45,289 nt of DNA from a virus. Of the stretch, positions 30,417-37,776 are shown one piece after another; within the stretch, counting starts at the first letter, position 1; each line of letters opens with the position of its first letter. The notes under the pieces were generated by a model. The model saw only the letters and a program-made list of their open reading frames with translations. It ran no database searches and was not told the origin of the DNA. The stretch spans positions 1 to 45,289 of the IMG/VR virus record IMGVR_UViG_3300031999_000050. One strand, given 5' to 3'. The position numbers and the translations under genes were made by a program.

Positions 30417-31601
30417 GTGAGACGACCCTACTTGCTCAGCAAACGCGGCAAGGTTTGGTACTTCCGCCTAGCCGGGCAGATCACCTTCCACTCCACCGGT
30501 CAGACCGCCGAATCCAAGGCCCACAACTACGCCCTAGCCGCCGTGCAGCAAAAGGAGCGCCGGCAATTCCCCGCGATCAACCTGGAGTACTACGCTCGGG
30601 ACTTTTTCGTCTGGGATCGCTGCCAGTGGATCCATCGACAGCACGCCAAGGGCCACTCCTTTTCGCGTACGGTGGCCGCCGACCGCCGCGCCCACCTGGA
30701 CAACCATCTCTTCCCGCGGTTCGGCAAGATCCTCTTGAGCGCCTTCAACGCCGTGGACGTCGAGACCTGGTTGAGTTCGCTTGAACTCTCCAACCAGACC
30801 CGCATGCACATCCTCAACAGCCTGCGCATCATCATGAGGGAGGCCAAGCGCGAGGGCCTGCTCGAAACCAATCCCCTGGCCGAGGTCGAAACCTTCAGCG
30901 TGCAGCACCAACGCCGCGGCGTACTCACCGAGGAGGAGCTGGAGAGACTCTTCCCGGAGGACCGCAAGAAGTTCCGCAGGGTCTGGCCGATCGCCTACCA
31001 CGGCGTCATGTACGCGCTCATGGTCTCCTCCGGCGCCCGCTCCGGCGAGATCCGGGCCCTGCCCTGGAAGGCGGTGCTCTGGAAGCACTCCGGCATCTTG
31101 ATCCTGCGCGCCGTGACCGCCGATGGTGTCATCGATCTGCCCAAGGGCTCCGCCAGGTCCCGAGACTTCAGCCGGCAGCGGGCCGTGATCATCCCCCAGC
31201 GCAGTTTGGAGCTGCTTTCCTGGTGGCGCAAGCTGACCCGCTTCCCCGGGGACGAGGATCTGGTCTTTGCCGGCGCCCGCGGGTTGCCGCTGAGCAAGCG
31301 CACTGTCTCGAACTCGCTGCAGGCGGGTCTGCGCAACGTCGGCATCGAAGCCGGCGGTCGCGTGCTGGTCGCCCACAGCCTTCGCCACACCTACAATACC
31401 CGCATGAAGGAGCTTCTTACCGGCGAACTCTATGAGGAGTTCTCTGGCCAGAGCCTCCTGCGGGAGTTCACCGGCCACCATTCGCAGAAAATGACGGACT
31501 GGTACGACAATCCCCAGTGGACCCAGCGCCTGGAATCCTACGCTAAGGCCCGGCCGCAGATCGAGCAGTTTTGGAAAGGAGAGAAACCGAATGGCGGATG
31601 A
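30417..31601 (+). CDS. Tyrosine recombinase integrase
   Basis: 394 residues from GTG at 30417. N-terminal SAM-like DNA-binding domain (HLFPRFGKILLSAFNAVDVE, HILNSLRIIMREAKREGL) and a catalytic domain with R208 (SGARSGEIRAL), K243, H320-R323 (HSLRHTYN), H354 (FTGHHS) and the nucleophile Y363 (DWYDN). All catalytic residues are present. It should recombine attP (30278-30320) with a host tRNA-Gly gene. Overlaps the next gene by 11 nt. Its GC content matches the structural genes. Confidence 0.9.
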   Translation: MRRPYLLSKRGKVWYFRLAGQITFHSTGQTAESKAHNYALAAVQQKERRQFPAINLEYYARDFFVWDRCQWIHRQHAKGHSFSRTVAADRRAHLDNHLFPRFGKILLSAFNAVDVETWLSSLELSNQTRMHILNSLRIIMREAKREGLLETNPLAEVETFSVQHQRRGVLTEEELERLFPEDRKKFRRVWPIAYHGVMYALMVSSGARSGEIRALPWKAVLWKHSGILILRAVTADGVIDLPKGSARSRDFSRQRAVIIPQRSLELLSWWRKLTRFPGDEDLVFAGARGLPLSKRTVSNSLQAGLRNVGIEAGGRVLVAHSLRHTYNTRMKELLTGELYEEFSGQSLLREFTGHHSQKMTDWYDNPQWTQRLESYAKARPQIEQFWKGEKPNGG

Positions 31602-32319
31602 ATCCCTCCCCTACCGCTACGCCCTCGCCCCACGGCAAGATCGCCCAAAAATAGAATTGGACTACCTGCGCTCTGACGATCTGGACATGATCGAGAAAGG
31701 CATCCGCGAGACAGTCAAAGGCGTGGATTTCTCCAACTTGGTCGTGGCCATAGCCTTTGCCAAGATCGACCGTGAGGCCCTGTATGCGCAGGCCGGCTGC
31801 AAGTCTTACCTGGAATACCTGGACAAGGCCGAAGAACGCCTCAACATGAGTCGGCAGACCATGAGCGACTACAAGCGCATCGGCGAGATCTACATCGAGT
31901 ACAAGAGCCAGCTGCAGCAGGTCGGCTTCCGCGAGGAAGGTAACCTACACAAGTTGCGCTACCTGCCGCGGGCCCTGGAGCGTCACCCCGCGCGCGAGGT
32001 CTTCAACCGCCTGGTGCGCGATTCCCTGCGGAAGTTCGTCGCCTACGCAATCCCGGATGCTGACGCCGTCGCCCCGCCGGCCCGGGAGCGCATGCCGCAC
32101 ATCGAAATCACGGCGCGCAAGATCTCGGTCGACGGCAAGAACATCCTGCGTTTCGATCCCGATCTCCGGCCGGAGGTCCGCGAGGAGTTAGCCGGCTACC
32201 TGGTGAAGATCTATGAAGTGCGGGCCAGCGGCAACAAGCCCTACATTCTGAACGTGTACGACGAGCTGGAGGCCAGGGCGGTAGAGCGCTTTCTACAGCG
32301 CCGGCGCATGCGGAAGTAG
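31591..32319 (+). CDS. Integrase-linked DNA-binding-like protein (242 aa)
   Basis: Overlaps the integrase end, with GGAGAG just before ATG. Helical N-terminal half with NMSRQTMSDYKRIGEIYIEY, a likely HTH, preceded by FAKIDREALYAQAGCKSYLE. The C-terminal part has IEITARKISVDGKNILRFDP and YLVKIYEVRASGNKPYILNV. Resembles DUF3102/regulator-type phage and plasmid proteins. Could direct integrase or control its expression. Ends 5 bp before the convergent fibre gene stop. Confidence 0.6.
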   Translation: MADESLPYRYALAPRQDRPKIELDYLRSDDLDMIEKGIRETVKGVDFSNLVVAIAFAKIDREALYAQAGCKSYLEYLDKAEERLNMSRQTMSDYKRIGEIYIEYKSQLQQVGFREEGNLHKLRYLPRALERHPAREVFNRLVRDSLRKFVAYAIPDADAVAPPARERMPHIEITARKISVDGKNILRFDPDLRPEVREELAGYLVKIYEVRASGNKPYILNVYDELEARAVERFLQRRRMRK

Positions 32320-32324
32320 AGTCG

Positions 32325-33446
32325 TCATGTCTTGATGATAAAATTAATTCCGATCTCCGGCCCGTGGGTGTAGGCTCCGGCGCGAACTGGATCGGTTCCG
32401 TCGATAGTTGGAGAGCCAACAATGTCATACAGATCATTAGTATTCGTATTCGTTCCTCCAACCTCATAGTTTGGTGAGGTCAAGGTATATTTCCAAGCAT
32501 ACCCCGCGTGTTTGTGGGTTTGGAATGTATCCTCCCGCACCACCCCCAGCGCCGGGCCGGTTTTCGTGCGGGTGCTGATGTCCTGAGCACCAACCCCGGT
32601 AGGACTGATACCCTTGAAATTGGGAAGATAGAAATTGCCACCGCCGGGATCTCCACCGAACCCGTGCCCAATCACGGCAAACAGAGCCGCATAGATGGTC
32701 TCGGAGATAACTGTGCCGTCGCAGGTCAGCCAACCCGTGGGGGGACTGGCGGTTCCCCACATGGCGATCACGCCAGTCGGAATTACAACAAGACCGTCAG
32801 CATAACCTTTCGTAGCAATGTCCGCAGCTACCGAAGGCGCGACTACCTGTGCCCGCCCCGCGGTATCCCGCGTCATGAGCTGGCTGGCCGTGGGCGCGGA
32901 AACGGCGCCGTGGGCCGAGGATCCAGCGAGCGCGGCATGGGTGTCCAGCGTGCCCTTGTTCACAATATCCGCGGCCACCGAAGGCGCGACGATCTGCGCC
33001 CTGCCGGCAGCATCCCTCGTTATGATCTGGCTGGCCGTGGGCGCGGAAACAGCTCCATGGGCAGAAGACCCGGCCAAGGCAGCATGCGCGCCCAATTGAT
33101 CCTGCAAATCGTTGATATCTCCTGCCTCGTTGGAATCCGCAATGTACTTGCCCGAAAAGTACAGATCCCCGCTCTGATAGGTGGAGTTGATGATCGTGAT
33201 TTGGTGGAAAACCTGACGCTCGGGACCCGCCGCCGACACTCGCGCCGACAACTCGTTTGATTTCGTCCCGAGTGTATAGTCGGTGCCTTCGATCAGTAGC
33301 GTACCTCCCCATGCCGGCGCGGTACGGATCACTAGGTCTTCCTTCGTCCACCAATCATGCTCCAGCTGGAAAACCCCAGCACCCACGTTGACTAGGTGAT
33401 AGTCCGTGAAGGGCGTGCCTGTCAGATTGATGTTCATGAGTGCCAT
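32325..33446 (-). CDS. Tail fibre protein with phage tail-collar domain
   Basis: 373 residues. N-terminal domain (~1-115), then two copies of a ~45-residue repeat (HAALAGSSAHGAVSAPTASQ, TRDAAGRAQIVAPSVAADI) at ~135-225, then the collar domain: GVIAMWGTASPPTGWLTCDG, GHGFGGDPGGGNFYLPNFKG and a His/Asn-rich end (THKHAGYAWK, GPEIGINFIIKT). Tail-collar domains form the receptor-facing tip of fibres. It is the last gene of the late operon and converges on the integrase operon. Confidence 0.85.
   Translation of the reverse strand: MALMNINLTGTPFTDYHLVNVGAGVFQLEHDWWTKEDLVIRTAPAWGGTLLIEGTDYTLGTKSNELSARVSAAGPERQVFHQITIINSTYQSGDLYFSGKYIADSNEAGDINDLQDQLGAHAALAGSSAHGAVSAPTASQIITRDAAGRAQIVAPSVAADIVNKGTLDTHAALAGSSAHGAVSAPTASQLMTRDTAGRAQVVAPSVAADIATKGYADGLVVIPTGVIAMWGTASPPTGWLTCDGTVISETIYAALFAVIGHGFGGDPGGGNFYLPNFKGISPTGVGAQDISTRTKTGPALGVVREDTFQTHKHAGYAWKYTLTSPNYEVGGTNTNTNDLYDIVGSPTIDGTDPVRAGAYTHGPEIGINFIIKT
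32800..33100 (-). repeat. Tandem duplication inside the fibre gene
   Basis: A ~145-bp unit occurs twice, nearly identical, encoding SSAHGAVSAPTASQ then TRD-AGRAQ-VAPSVAADI. It probably forms repeated fibre shaft segments and can change copy number by recombination. Confidence 0.75.
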
Positions 33447-33450
33447 GGTC

Positions 33451-33657
33451 TTACTTTCCTTTGAATCTACGCACTAGATTTTCTGAACCCCTATAACTCC
33501 ATGATGGATCTTTCCTGCGCATCCTTGCAATCAGATCTAACTCCAGAGCATGAAACGCCGATAGTCGCGGCGGCATCTGAGGTACAAACGGGTCGAGGAG
33601 AATGCCATAGCAAGAATCGCCATAAAAGGAATCGCCCAGGATACAGGAAAGAGCCAT
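33451..33657 (-). CDS. Small hypothetical protein (68 aa)
   Basis: Starts MALSCILGDSFYGDSCYGIL and ends ENLVRRFKGK, filling the gap between the repeat protein and fibre genes with 4-5 nt spacers. GGAAG lies upstream of ATG. Function unknown. Confidence 0.5.
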   Translation of the reverse strand: MALSCILGDSFYGDSCYGILLDPFVPQMPPRLSAFHALELDLIARMRRKDPSWSYRGSENLVRRFKGK

Positions 33658-33662
33658 TCAAA

Positions 33663-34370
33663 TCACTTCCTTCGCGGTTGAGGACCGAAAATCTTTCTCA
33701 ATCTATCAAATGGAACACCTTGTTTAAGAATCCATCCCGGAACATTTCTTCGAATCGTTCTGTAGAACTCCAGAGTCGGCGAACTCAAACCCGGCTCCCG
33801 GGGCGACGGTATTGGGGTATAGACAAGATCGACATTTTGACCTGTCAGCAGGAAGGTGCCGGAAGCCAGGGCAAGCACGTGGCACCAGAGGAATCCGATG
33901 TCCTGCCCGGTTTCGACAAACGCGCCGGGGGCCAGCGACAATAAGTAGCCCTTGAGTAAGTTTATCGCCTGCCCGGTGAGCGCAAAACTGCCAGCTCCCA
34001 CGGGAAGCAGGTGCCCGACAAGTAGCCCGATGGGTTGCCCAGTATGGGTGAACATTCCCGCGCCGATGGGCAGTCGATGTCCGACAAGTAGACCTATCGC
34101 CTGCCCGGTTTCGGTGAATAATCCTGCGCCGATAGGAAGGCGAAGTCCGCGTAGAAGCGAAATAGTCTGTCCGGTTAGGGAGAATACCCCGGCGCCGACG
34201 GGAAGAAGAAAACCGCGCAGGAGTGAAATTACTTGCCCAGTGAGTGAAAATGCTCCAACCTCACAGGCTAAGATATACGATCCTGGCGCCCCGCCGCGCA
34301 GGACCGTAGGATCTGAGAGTTTTACATCGGCTGGGGTTGTTTCTCCAGCGTATAGGAAAATATCGGGCAT
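33663..34370 (-). CDS. Virion-associated protein with seven 22-residue repeats
   Basis: 235 residues. After a 35-residue lead, seven units of about 22 residues follow, each LPVGAG-F-LTGQ-I-LLRG-like (GAGVFSLTGQTISLLRGLRL is one). Such GAF-LTGQ repeats occur in phage tail-region proteins and should give a beta-solenoid or stacked hairpins. The last ~45 residues (LEFYRTIRRNVPGWILKQGV) are non-repetitive. Likely an accessory tail or fibre protein; role unknown. Confidence 0.65.
   Translation of the reverse strand: MPDIFLYAGETTPADVKLSDPTVLRGGAPGSYILACEVGAFSLTGQVISLLRGFLLPVGAGVFSLTGQTISLLRGLRLPIGAGLFTETGQAIGLLVGHRLPIGAGMFTHTGQPIGLLVGHLLPVGAGSFALTGQAINLLKGYLLSLAPGAFVETGQDIGFLWCHVLALASGTFLLTGQNVDLVYTPIPSPREPGLSSPTLEFYRTIRRNVPGWILKQGVPFDRLRKIFGPQPRRK
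33810..34275 (-). repeat. 66-bp tandem repeats (22 aa)
   Basis: Seven units of 66 bp in the gene at 33663, recognised by the recurring TTGCCCGG/CTGCCCGG and AAGTAGACC-type blocks and by the LTGQ peptide motif every 22 residues. Units 2-5 are the most alike. Confidence 0.75.
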
Positions 34371-34371
34371 C

Positions 34372-34719
34372 CTAGGCCCCCACTAGGATATTGACTGTCG
34401 TTCCTGCCACGTCCGGCGCGCCCGCCTTGTAGGCTATAACGTAGTACGCGGTGGACAGGGACGCGCTTCGGAACTCATAACTCCCATCGGCACCCGAGAT
34501 CAGAACATCGGCCAATGAGTCGTTAACTGTTCGGAAAAGACGGACGGCGCAGGCCGCCAATGGACTTCCCGCACTGTCCTTGGTGATGCCGAAAATACGC
34601 AGATAGATGGCCGGCAGTGGTATGCCCCCACGCAGGAGACGCGGACTGCCCAGTTGTCCCGCAGATCTAATACCTTGAGCAGGGTTTTCGCGGAGTCCGA
34701 ACAGGATGGGTTGCGTCAA
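34372..34719 (-). CDS. Ig-like / carboxypeptidase-regulatory-like virion protein (115 aa)
   Basis: Starts at a TTG (34719) that overlaps the upstream stop as TTGA. Residues ~45-110 (LRIFGITKDSAGSPLAACAV, DVLISGADGSYEFRSASLST, YYVIAYKAGAPDVAGTT) have the CarboxypepD_reg/Ig-like pattern. Such domains decorate phage surfaces and bind carbohydrates weakly. The N-terminal 40 residues are Gly/Arg-rich. Confidence 0.55.
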   Translation of the reverse strand: MTQPILFGLRENPAQGIRSAGQLGSPRLLRGGIPLPAIYLRIFGITKDSAGSPLAACAVRLFRTVNDSLADVLISGADGSYEFRSASLSTAYYVIAYKAGAPDVAGTTVNILVGA

Positions 34720-35276
34720 TTCATCGCCACCACTTCCATGTCGTGGACCTGCATCGTCTCCGCCGTGGAACCGGATCGCAAGAACTGAACACTGATGATG
34801 AGCGCTGCCGTGAGATCGCATGCGCCCGATACTGCCGGCACTGAGGCGGGAAGTAGGATCGGTTGCGAGGCGGCGGCAATCAGACCGACGTTAAAGTTGG
34901 CCTCCCCGGTGCAGAACAGTGTGCCGGTTGACCCAAGACTGCGGCAGTGGACGAAAATCTGCATCCACCATGACAGGTTCGTCCCCGAAGCCACCAGCGC
35001 CACGGGCGTACCCGTCATCAGCACCACGCCGTTCGCGTCCGCGCCCGTCCCGTAGTAGATGTTGAAACTACCGTTACCCGGTGTCAAAACCGTTGTCATT
35101 CTGCCGAACAGACGGATGCGGAGTTTCTTGCCAATGCGGCTGAAATATTGACCGCCCAACACCGGAAACGCCGAAGCCGTGTAAAGTGCCTTGGCCGTTA
35201 AGCCAAGCGTCACCACGCCCTGGTCCGACGCTATGAACGGTTCTCGTAGATCGTTGTAGAATAGTCCATCTGCCAT
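34716..35276 (-). CDS. Virion structural protein, tail-region family
   Basis: 186 residues. GGQYFSRIGKKLRIRLFGRM then TTVLTPGNGSFNIYYGTGAD, ANGVVLMTGTPVALVASGTN, LSWWMQIFVHCRSLGSTGTL match a beta-rich family common in environmental phages, placed in tail or fibre gene clusters. Precise role unknown. Confidence 0.6.
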   Translation of the reverse strand: MADGLFYNDLREPFIASDQGVVTLGLTAKALYTASAFPVLGGQYFSRIGKKLRIRLFGRMTTVLTPGNGSFNIYYGTGADANGVVLMTGTPVALVASGTNLSWWMQIFVHCRSLGSTGTLFCTGEANFNVGLIAAASQPILLPASVPAVSGACDLTAALIISVQFLRSGSTAETMQVHDMEVVAMN

Positions 35277-35288
35277 ATTCTTTGCTCC

Positions 35289-35762
35289 TTATTGCAATGT
35301 CAGCACGCCGGTAGTCGGGTCCATGTCGGCCTTGAAAGTCTCGCCGATCCCCAGTGTTACCCCGCCCACCCCATAGTCATGCCATCCGACAGGAAGCCGG
35401 GCAGCGCTAGTCCCGGAAGTTTCGTTATAGAGCACAGCGTATCGAAACGTGGGCATAGCCGCAGGAGTTGCCGTCCAGGTAGCCGGGTCATCGAGTACAA
35501 GTTTATAGAGGCCGCCGGATTGTGCGGAGGAGGCAATGGCCGCAGAATTGCCACCCTTGGTATAACCATTACCCGCCGCTATCTCCTGGGCGGCAGACAC
35601 GGCCTGAATGATGCAGACACCTCCGGTCGTGTCGATGTAGGTATCCCCGGCGTTCGGGGCGGTGTTCGTGAGCAATACTTTGAATATGTCACTGCCGAGG
35701 TTGTGTTTTTTCTCGGCCACGTCCTCGACGAAACAGTTAAACTTGTTAAACGTAGCCATCAC
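35289..35762 (-). CDS. Conserved virion structural protein (157 aa)
   Basis: MMATFNKFNCFVEDVAEKKH, NLGSDIFKVLLTNTAPNAGD, EIAAGNGYTKGGNSAAIASS, SGGLYKLVLDDPATWTATPA, FRYAVLYNETSG. This pattern is well conserved across tailed phages, next to tail or fibre genes. Assumed to be part of the virion. Directly follows the u-spanin-like gene (1-nt gap). Confidence 0.7.
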   Translation of the reverse strand: MMATFNKFNCFVEDVAEKKHNLGSDIFKVLLTNTAPNAGDTYIDTTGGVCIIQAVSAAQEIAAGNGYTKGGNSAAIASSAQSGGLYKLVLDDPATWTATPAAMPTFRYAVLYNETSGTSAARLPVGWHDYGVGGVTLGIGETFKADMDPTTGVLTLQ

Positions 35763-36203
35763 TTACCTCCCCAATGCGAATCCCGCCGCGATGCCGACTG
35801 CGGTCGCAAGCAACAGCCAGATCCCGCCGCGCTTCAGTTTCTTATTCGCCTTCTCCAGATCCATCTGCATACCGTCGTACAAAAGCCCGCGCCTTTGCAA
35901 GTCCTTCTTCTCCGCTTCTAACCGCTTCCGTTCTGCGGATAAGTTCTGTTTCTCGCTCGCGATTTCGGATCTCTCCAGCGCGGAGGCGGTTTTCGCGCTC
36001 TCTAGCTCGATCCTCTCTTGCTGCAAGCGTTCGCTCTCGGCCTCCGAGCTCAAGGTCACGTTCTGAAATGCGTTCCCGATCTCGTCCAAGTAACTCTGTA
36101 ACTCCGGCCAGTCCGGTGCCGATTCGCTTGAGGTCTCCGCGCAGACCGGAAGCGACAGCGCCAAGGCCAGACAGATCCAGAAAATTGAAACGCGCCCCGA
36201 CAT
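35763..36203 (-). CDS. u-spanin-like protein overlapping the i-spanin-like gene
   Basis: 146 residues. The ATG is preceded by an excellent AGGAGGAC site. N-terminal signal peptide (SIFWICLALALSLPVCAE; Cys21 in a lipobox-like but non-canonical LPVC), a periplasmic coiled coil (SERLQQERIELESAKTASAL, EKQNLSAERKRLEAEKKDLQ) and a C-terminal membrane helix (GIWLLLATAVGIAAGFALGR). This resembles phage T1 gp11, a one-protein spanin joining both membranes. Its first ~120 codons lie in a different frame within the upstream gene. Confidence 0.65.
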   Translation of the reverse strand: MSGRVSIFWICLALALSLPVCAETSSESAPDWPELQSYLDEIGNAFQNVTLSSEAESERLQQERIELESAKTASALERSEIASEKQNLSAERKRLEAEKKDLQRRGLLYDGMQMDLEKANKKLKRGGIWLLLATAVGIAAGFALGR

Positions 36204-36258
36204 AAAGTCCTCCTATCAGTGCCAGCATCACGCCAGCCGGCAACAGCCATTTCCTCAT
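35842..36258 (-). CDS. i-spanin (Rz)-like protein
   Basis: 138 residues. N-terminal membrane anchor (LLPAGVMLALIGGLYVGARF), then a long Arg/Glu-rich coiled coil (RDRERISERDLELGGRERTL, AAREDRARERENRLRAGEIR). The ATG overlaps the holin stop (ATGA). Such inner-membrane coiled coils are Rz-type i-spanins that disrupt the outer membrane at lysis. It shares 362 bp with the next gene in another frame, a version of the Rz/Rz1 overlap. Confidence 0.65.
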   Translation of the reverse strand: MRKWLLPAGVMLALIGGLYVGARFNFLDLSGLGAVASGLRGDLKRIGTGLAGVTELLGRDRERISERDLELGGRERTLAAREDRARERENRLRAGEIRNRERETELIRRTEAVRSGEEGLAKARAFVRRYADGSGEGE

Positions 36259-36518
36259 CCCGTGATCCCCTGCAGGCCGTTGCTCTTGGCCTCGCTTTTG
36301 GCCTTCAAGGTCTCACTCCAGCGTTTGAAGTGACTACCGCCGGCGGCCACACTGAACACCGCGAACCAGGGCCCGAGCAGAAACTTCGCCACTTCCATGT
36401 AGCGCTTAAGGTCTGCCTGGGCGAAGTAATAGGCGCGAATGCCTTCCGCAGCCATCCAGATGAACACTAGCAGCGCCACCACGCGCAGCACCTTGATCCC
36501 GACTTTCATATCTTTCAT
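36255..36518 (-). CDS. Holin-like protein, two membrane helices
   Basis: 87 residues. Membrane segments at ~10-26 (VLRVVALLVFIWMAAEG) and ~45-62 (FLLGPWFAVFSVAAGGS). The tail is basic and hydrophilic. GAGAGGA lies upstream. Located immediately before the spanin pair, so it probably makes the inner-membrane lesion that starts lysis. No endolysin is adjacent. Confidence 0.6.
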   Translation of the reverse strand: MKDMKVGIKVLRVVALLVFIWMAAEGIRAYYFAQADLKRYMEVAKFLLGPWFAVFSVAAGGSHFKRWSETLKAKSEAKSNGLQGITG

Positions 36519-36565
36519 ATTTCTGTCCTCTCCAGCAATGGCCTTTCCCCGAAGTCCCCCGTCTT

Positions 36566-37234
36566 TTAGTCTGTGACGGTCAGGGTCGAAGTCACGCGCA
36601 GGGTGTCGCCAGTTTCAACGTTTCGCGCGCCACCGGTGAAAGCTCCGACACCGTAGAGAATGCCATCAGTGGCTTCCTTCACAGCATCGTCGGTAAGGAA
36701 GCAACCGGCGATACTCCCATCCCCGGTGATGGTGAAGATTGCTCTCTGGTCGCTGTTGTCCACCGCGCCGCCGGCGATCTCGCCGGGAGTAAAGTCCTGG
36801 CGAGCCTGTTCCTCATACAGGACGTTTTCGACCCACCCCACATGTGAAGCCATGACATCTGCAGCTGAGTAGGCGGGATCCTCCGCCCCATCCACCAGAC
36901 CCACGAACCAGGCCGGCTCCGCAATCCCGGTCTTGAAGGTCGCGTCCAGCAGGGTATTGAGTCCTTCGGTGGTCACCAGGTTCTCGAAGTCCTCGGCCCA
37001 TTTGAGCCTGCCGTCTTTGTCTCGCAGTTCCACATGATGGTGGGTATGCGCCTTCGCCTCGAATTGGCGGTACTTGTATCCATCGATGGACCCATCTACC
37101 GCCATCGATCCCTTCGCTGAGATCTCCCCTACAACACCGCCGCCCGTGCGAATGGCCTCATTGGCCATTCCCGCATTTGCCGCCAGATCGACGGACTCCG
37201 GGCCGCTTACCGATGCGAAAGATTCCATGCCCAT
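36566..37234 (-). CDS. Conserved virion structural protein (222 aa)
   Basis: ENLVTTEGLNTLLDATFKTG then AWFVGLVDGAEDPAYSAADV, ASHVGWVENV, GGAVDNSDQRAIFTITGDGS, GVGAFTGGARNVETGDTLRV. This family is common in tailed phages in the tail or head-decoration region. The N-terminal ~85 residues (YKYRQFEAKAHTHHHVELRD) are typical too. Exact role unknown. Confidence 0.7.
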   Translation of the reverse strand: MGMESFASVSGPESVDLAANAGMANEAIRTGGGVVGEISAKGSMAVDGSIDGYKYRQFEAKAHTHHHVELRDKDGRLKWAEDFENLVTTEGLNTLLDATFKTGIAEPAWFVGLVDGAEDPAYSAADVMASHVGWVENVLYEEQARQDFTPGEIAGGAVDNSDQRAIFTITGDGSIAGCFLTDDAVKEATDGILYGVGAFTGGARNVETGDTLRVTSTLTVTD

Positions 37235-37271
37235 TTAATTCTCCTCTCATCCCGCAGGATGATGAAAGCAT

Positions 37272-37296
37272 AATTGGTGCTAGGCACCAATTTTTT
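37272..37296 (+). terminator. Intrinsic terminator-like hairpin
   Basis: Perfect 9-bp stem AATTGGTGC / GCACCAATT with a 3-nt loop, followed on the plus strand by TTTT. On the minus strand it comes right after the stop of the gene at 37295 but lacks a proper U-tract. It may stop antisense rightward transcription, or work in both directions. Confidence 0.55.
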
Positions 37297-37732
37297 ACCT
37301 AAGCCGCATCAGAAATACAATCCATACCGGAACCTGTGCCATCAAGCCAACCAGGACGGGCACCCATCGACGCCATCGCAGATTCGATGGACAGGTTTCA
37401 GCGCGAGTGTTCAGAAAGGTCTGGAATGCCCCCTGCAACGTGCTGAACCGTTCAGAGAAGCCATCCTCAAAGAACATGGTGAAAAGCTTTGCCACCTTGT
37501 CTGTCGTATCCCGAAGTCGTACGAACATCGCCTCGTGCTCGTTCAACTTGCCGATGATGAGACTATTGTGTTCTTCATTCCCTTTGACTTCGATGACCAA
37601 CTTGTGAAACTCTTCCGCCCAACCATCGCTAAAGGCCTGCACTTTTTCCATGACCGCGGTCTGATTTTCCATGACCACGGTTTGCACCCGGCTGGAGATT
37701 ATGTCGACTAGCTCCTGTTTGGTGATAGACAT
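37295..37732 (-). CDS. Coiled-coil protein with C-terminal membrane anchor
   Basis: 145 residues. Helical body (VQTVVMENQTAVMEKVQAFS, RLRDTTDKVAKLFTMFFEDG) and a C-terminal membrane segment (WVPVLVGLMAQVPVWIVFLM). Tail-anchored layout as in some phage lysis-control or exclusion proteins. Lies between the internal virion proteins and the decoration genes. Function unknown. Confidence 0.6.
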   Translation of the reverse strand: MSITKQELVDIISSRVQTVVMENQTAVMEKVQAFSDGWAEEFHKLVIEVKGNEEHNSLIIGKLNEHEAMFVRLRDTTDKVAKLFTMFFEDGFSERFSTLQGAFQTFLNTRAETCPSNLRWRRWVPVLVGLMAQVPVWIVFLMRLR

Positions 37733-37776
37733 TCTATTTCCTCCGGTACGGCCAGACTCGGGTCTCTTCCATCAGA

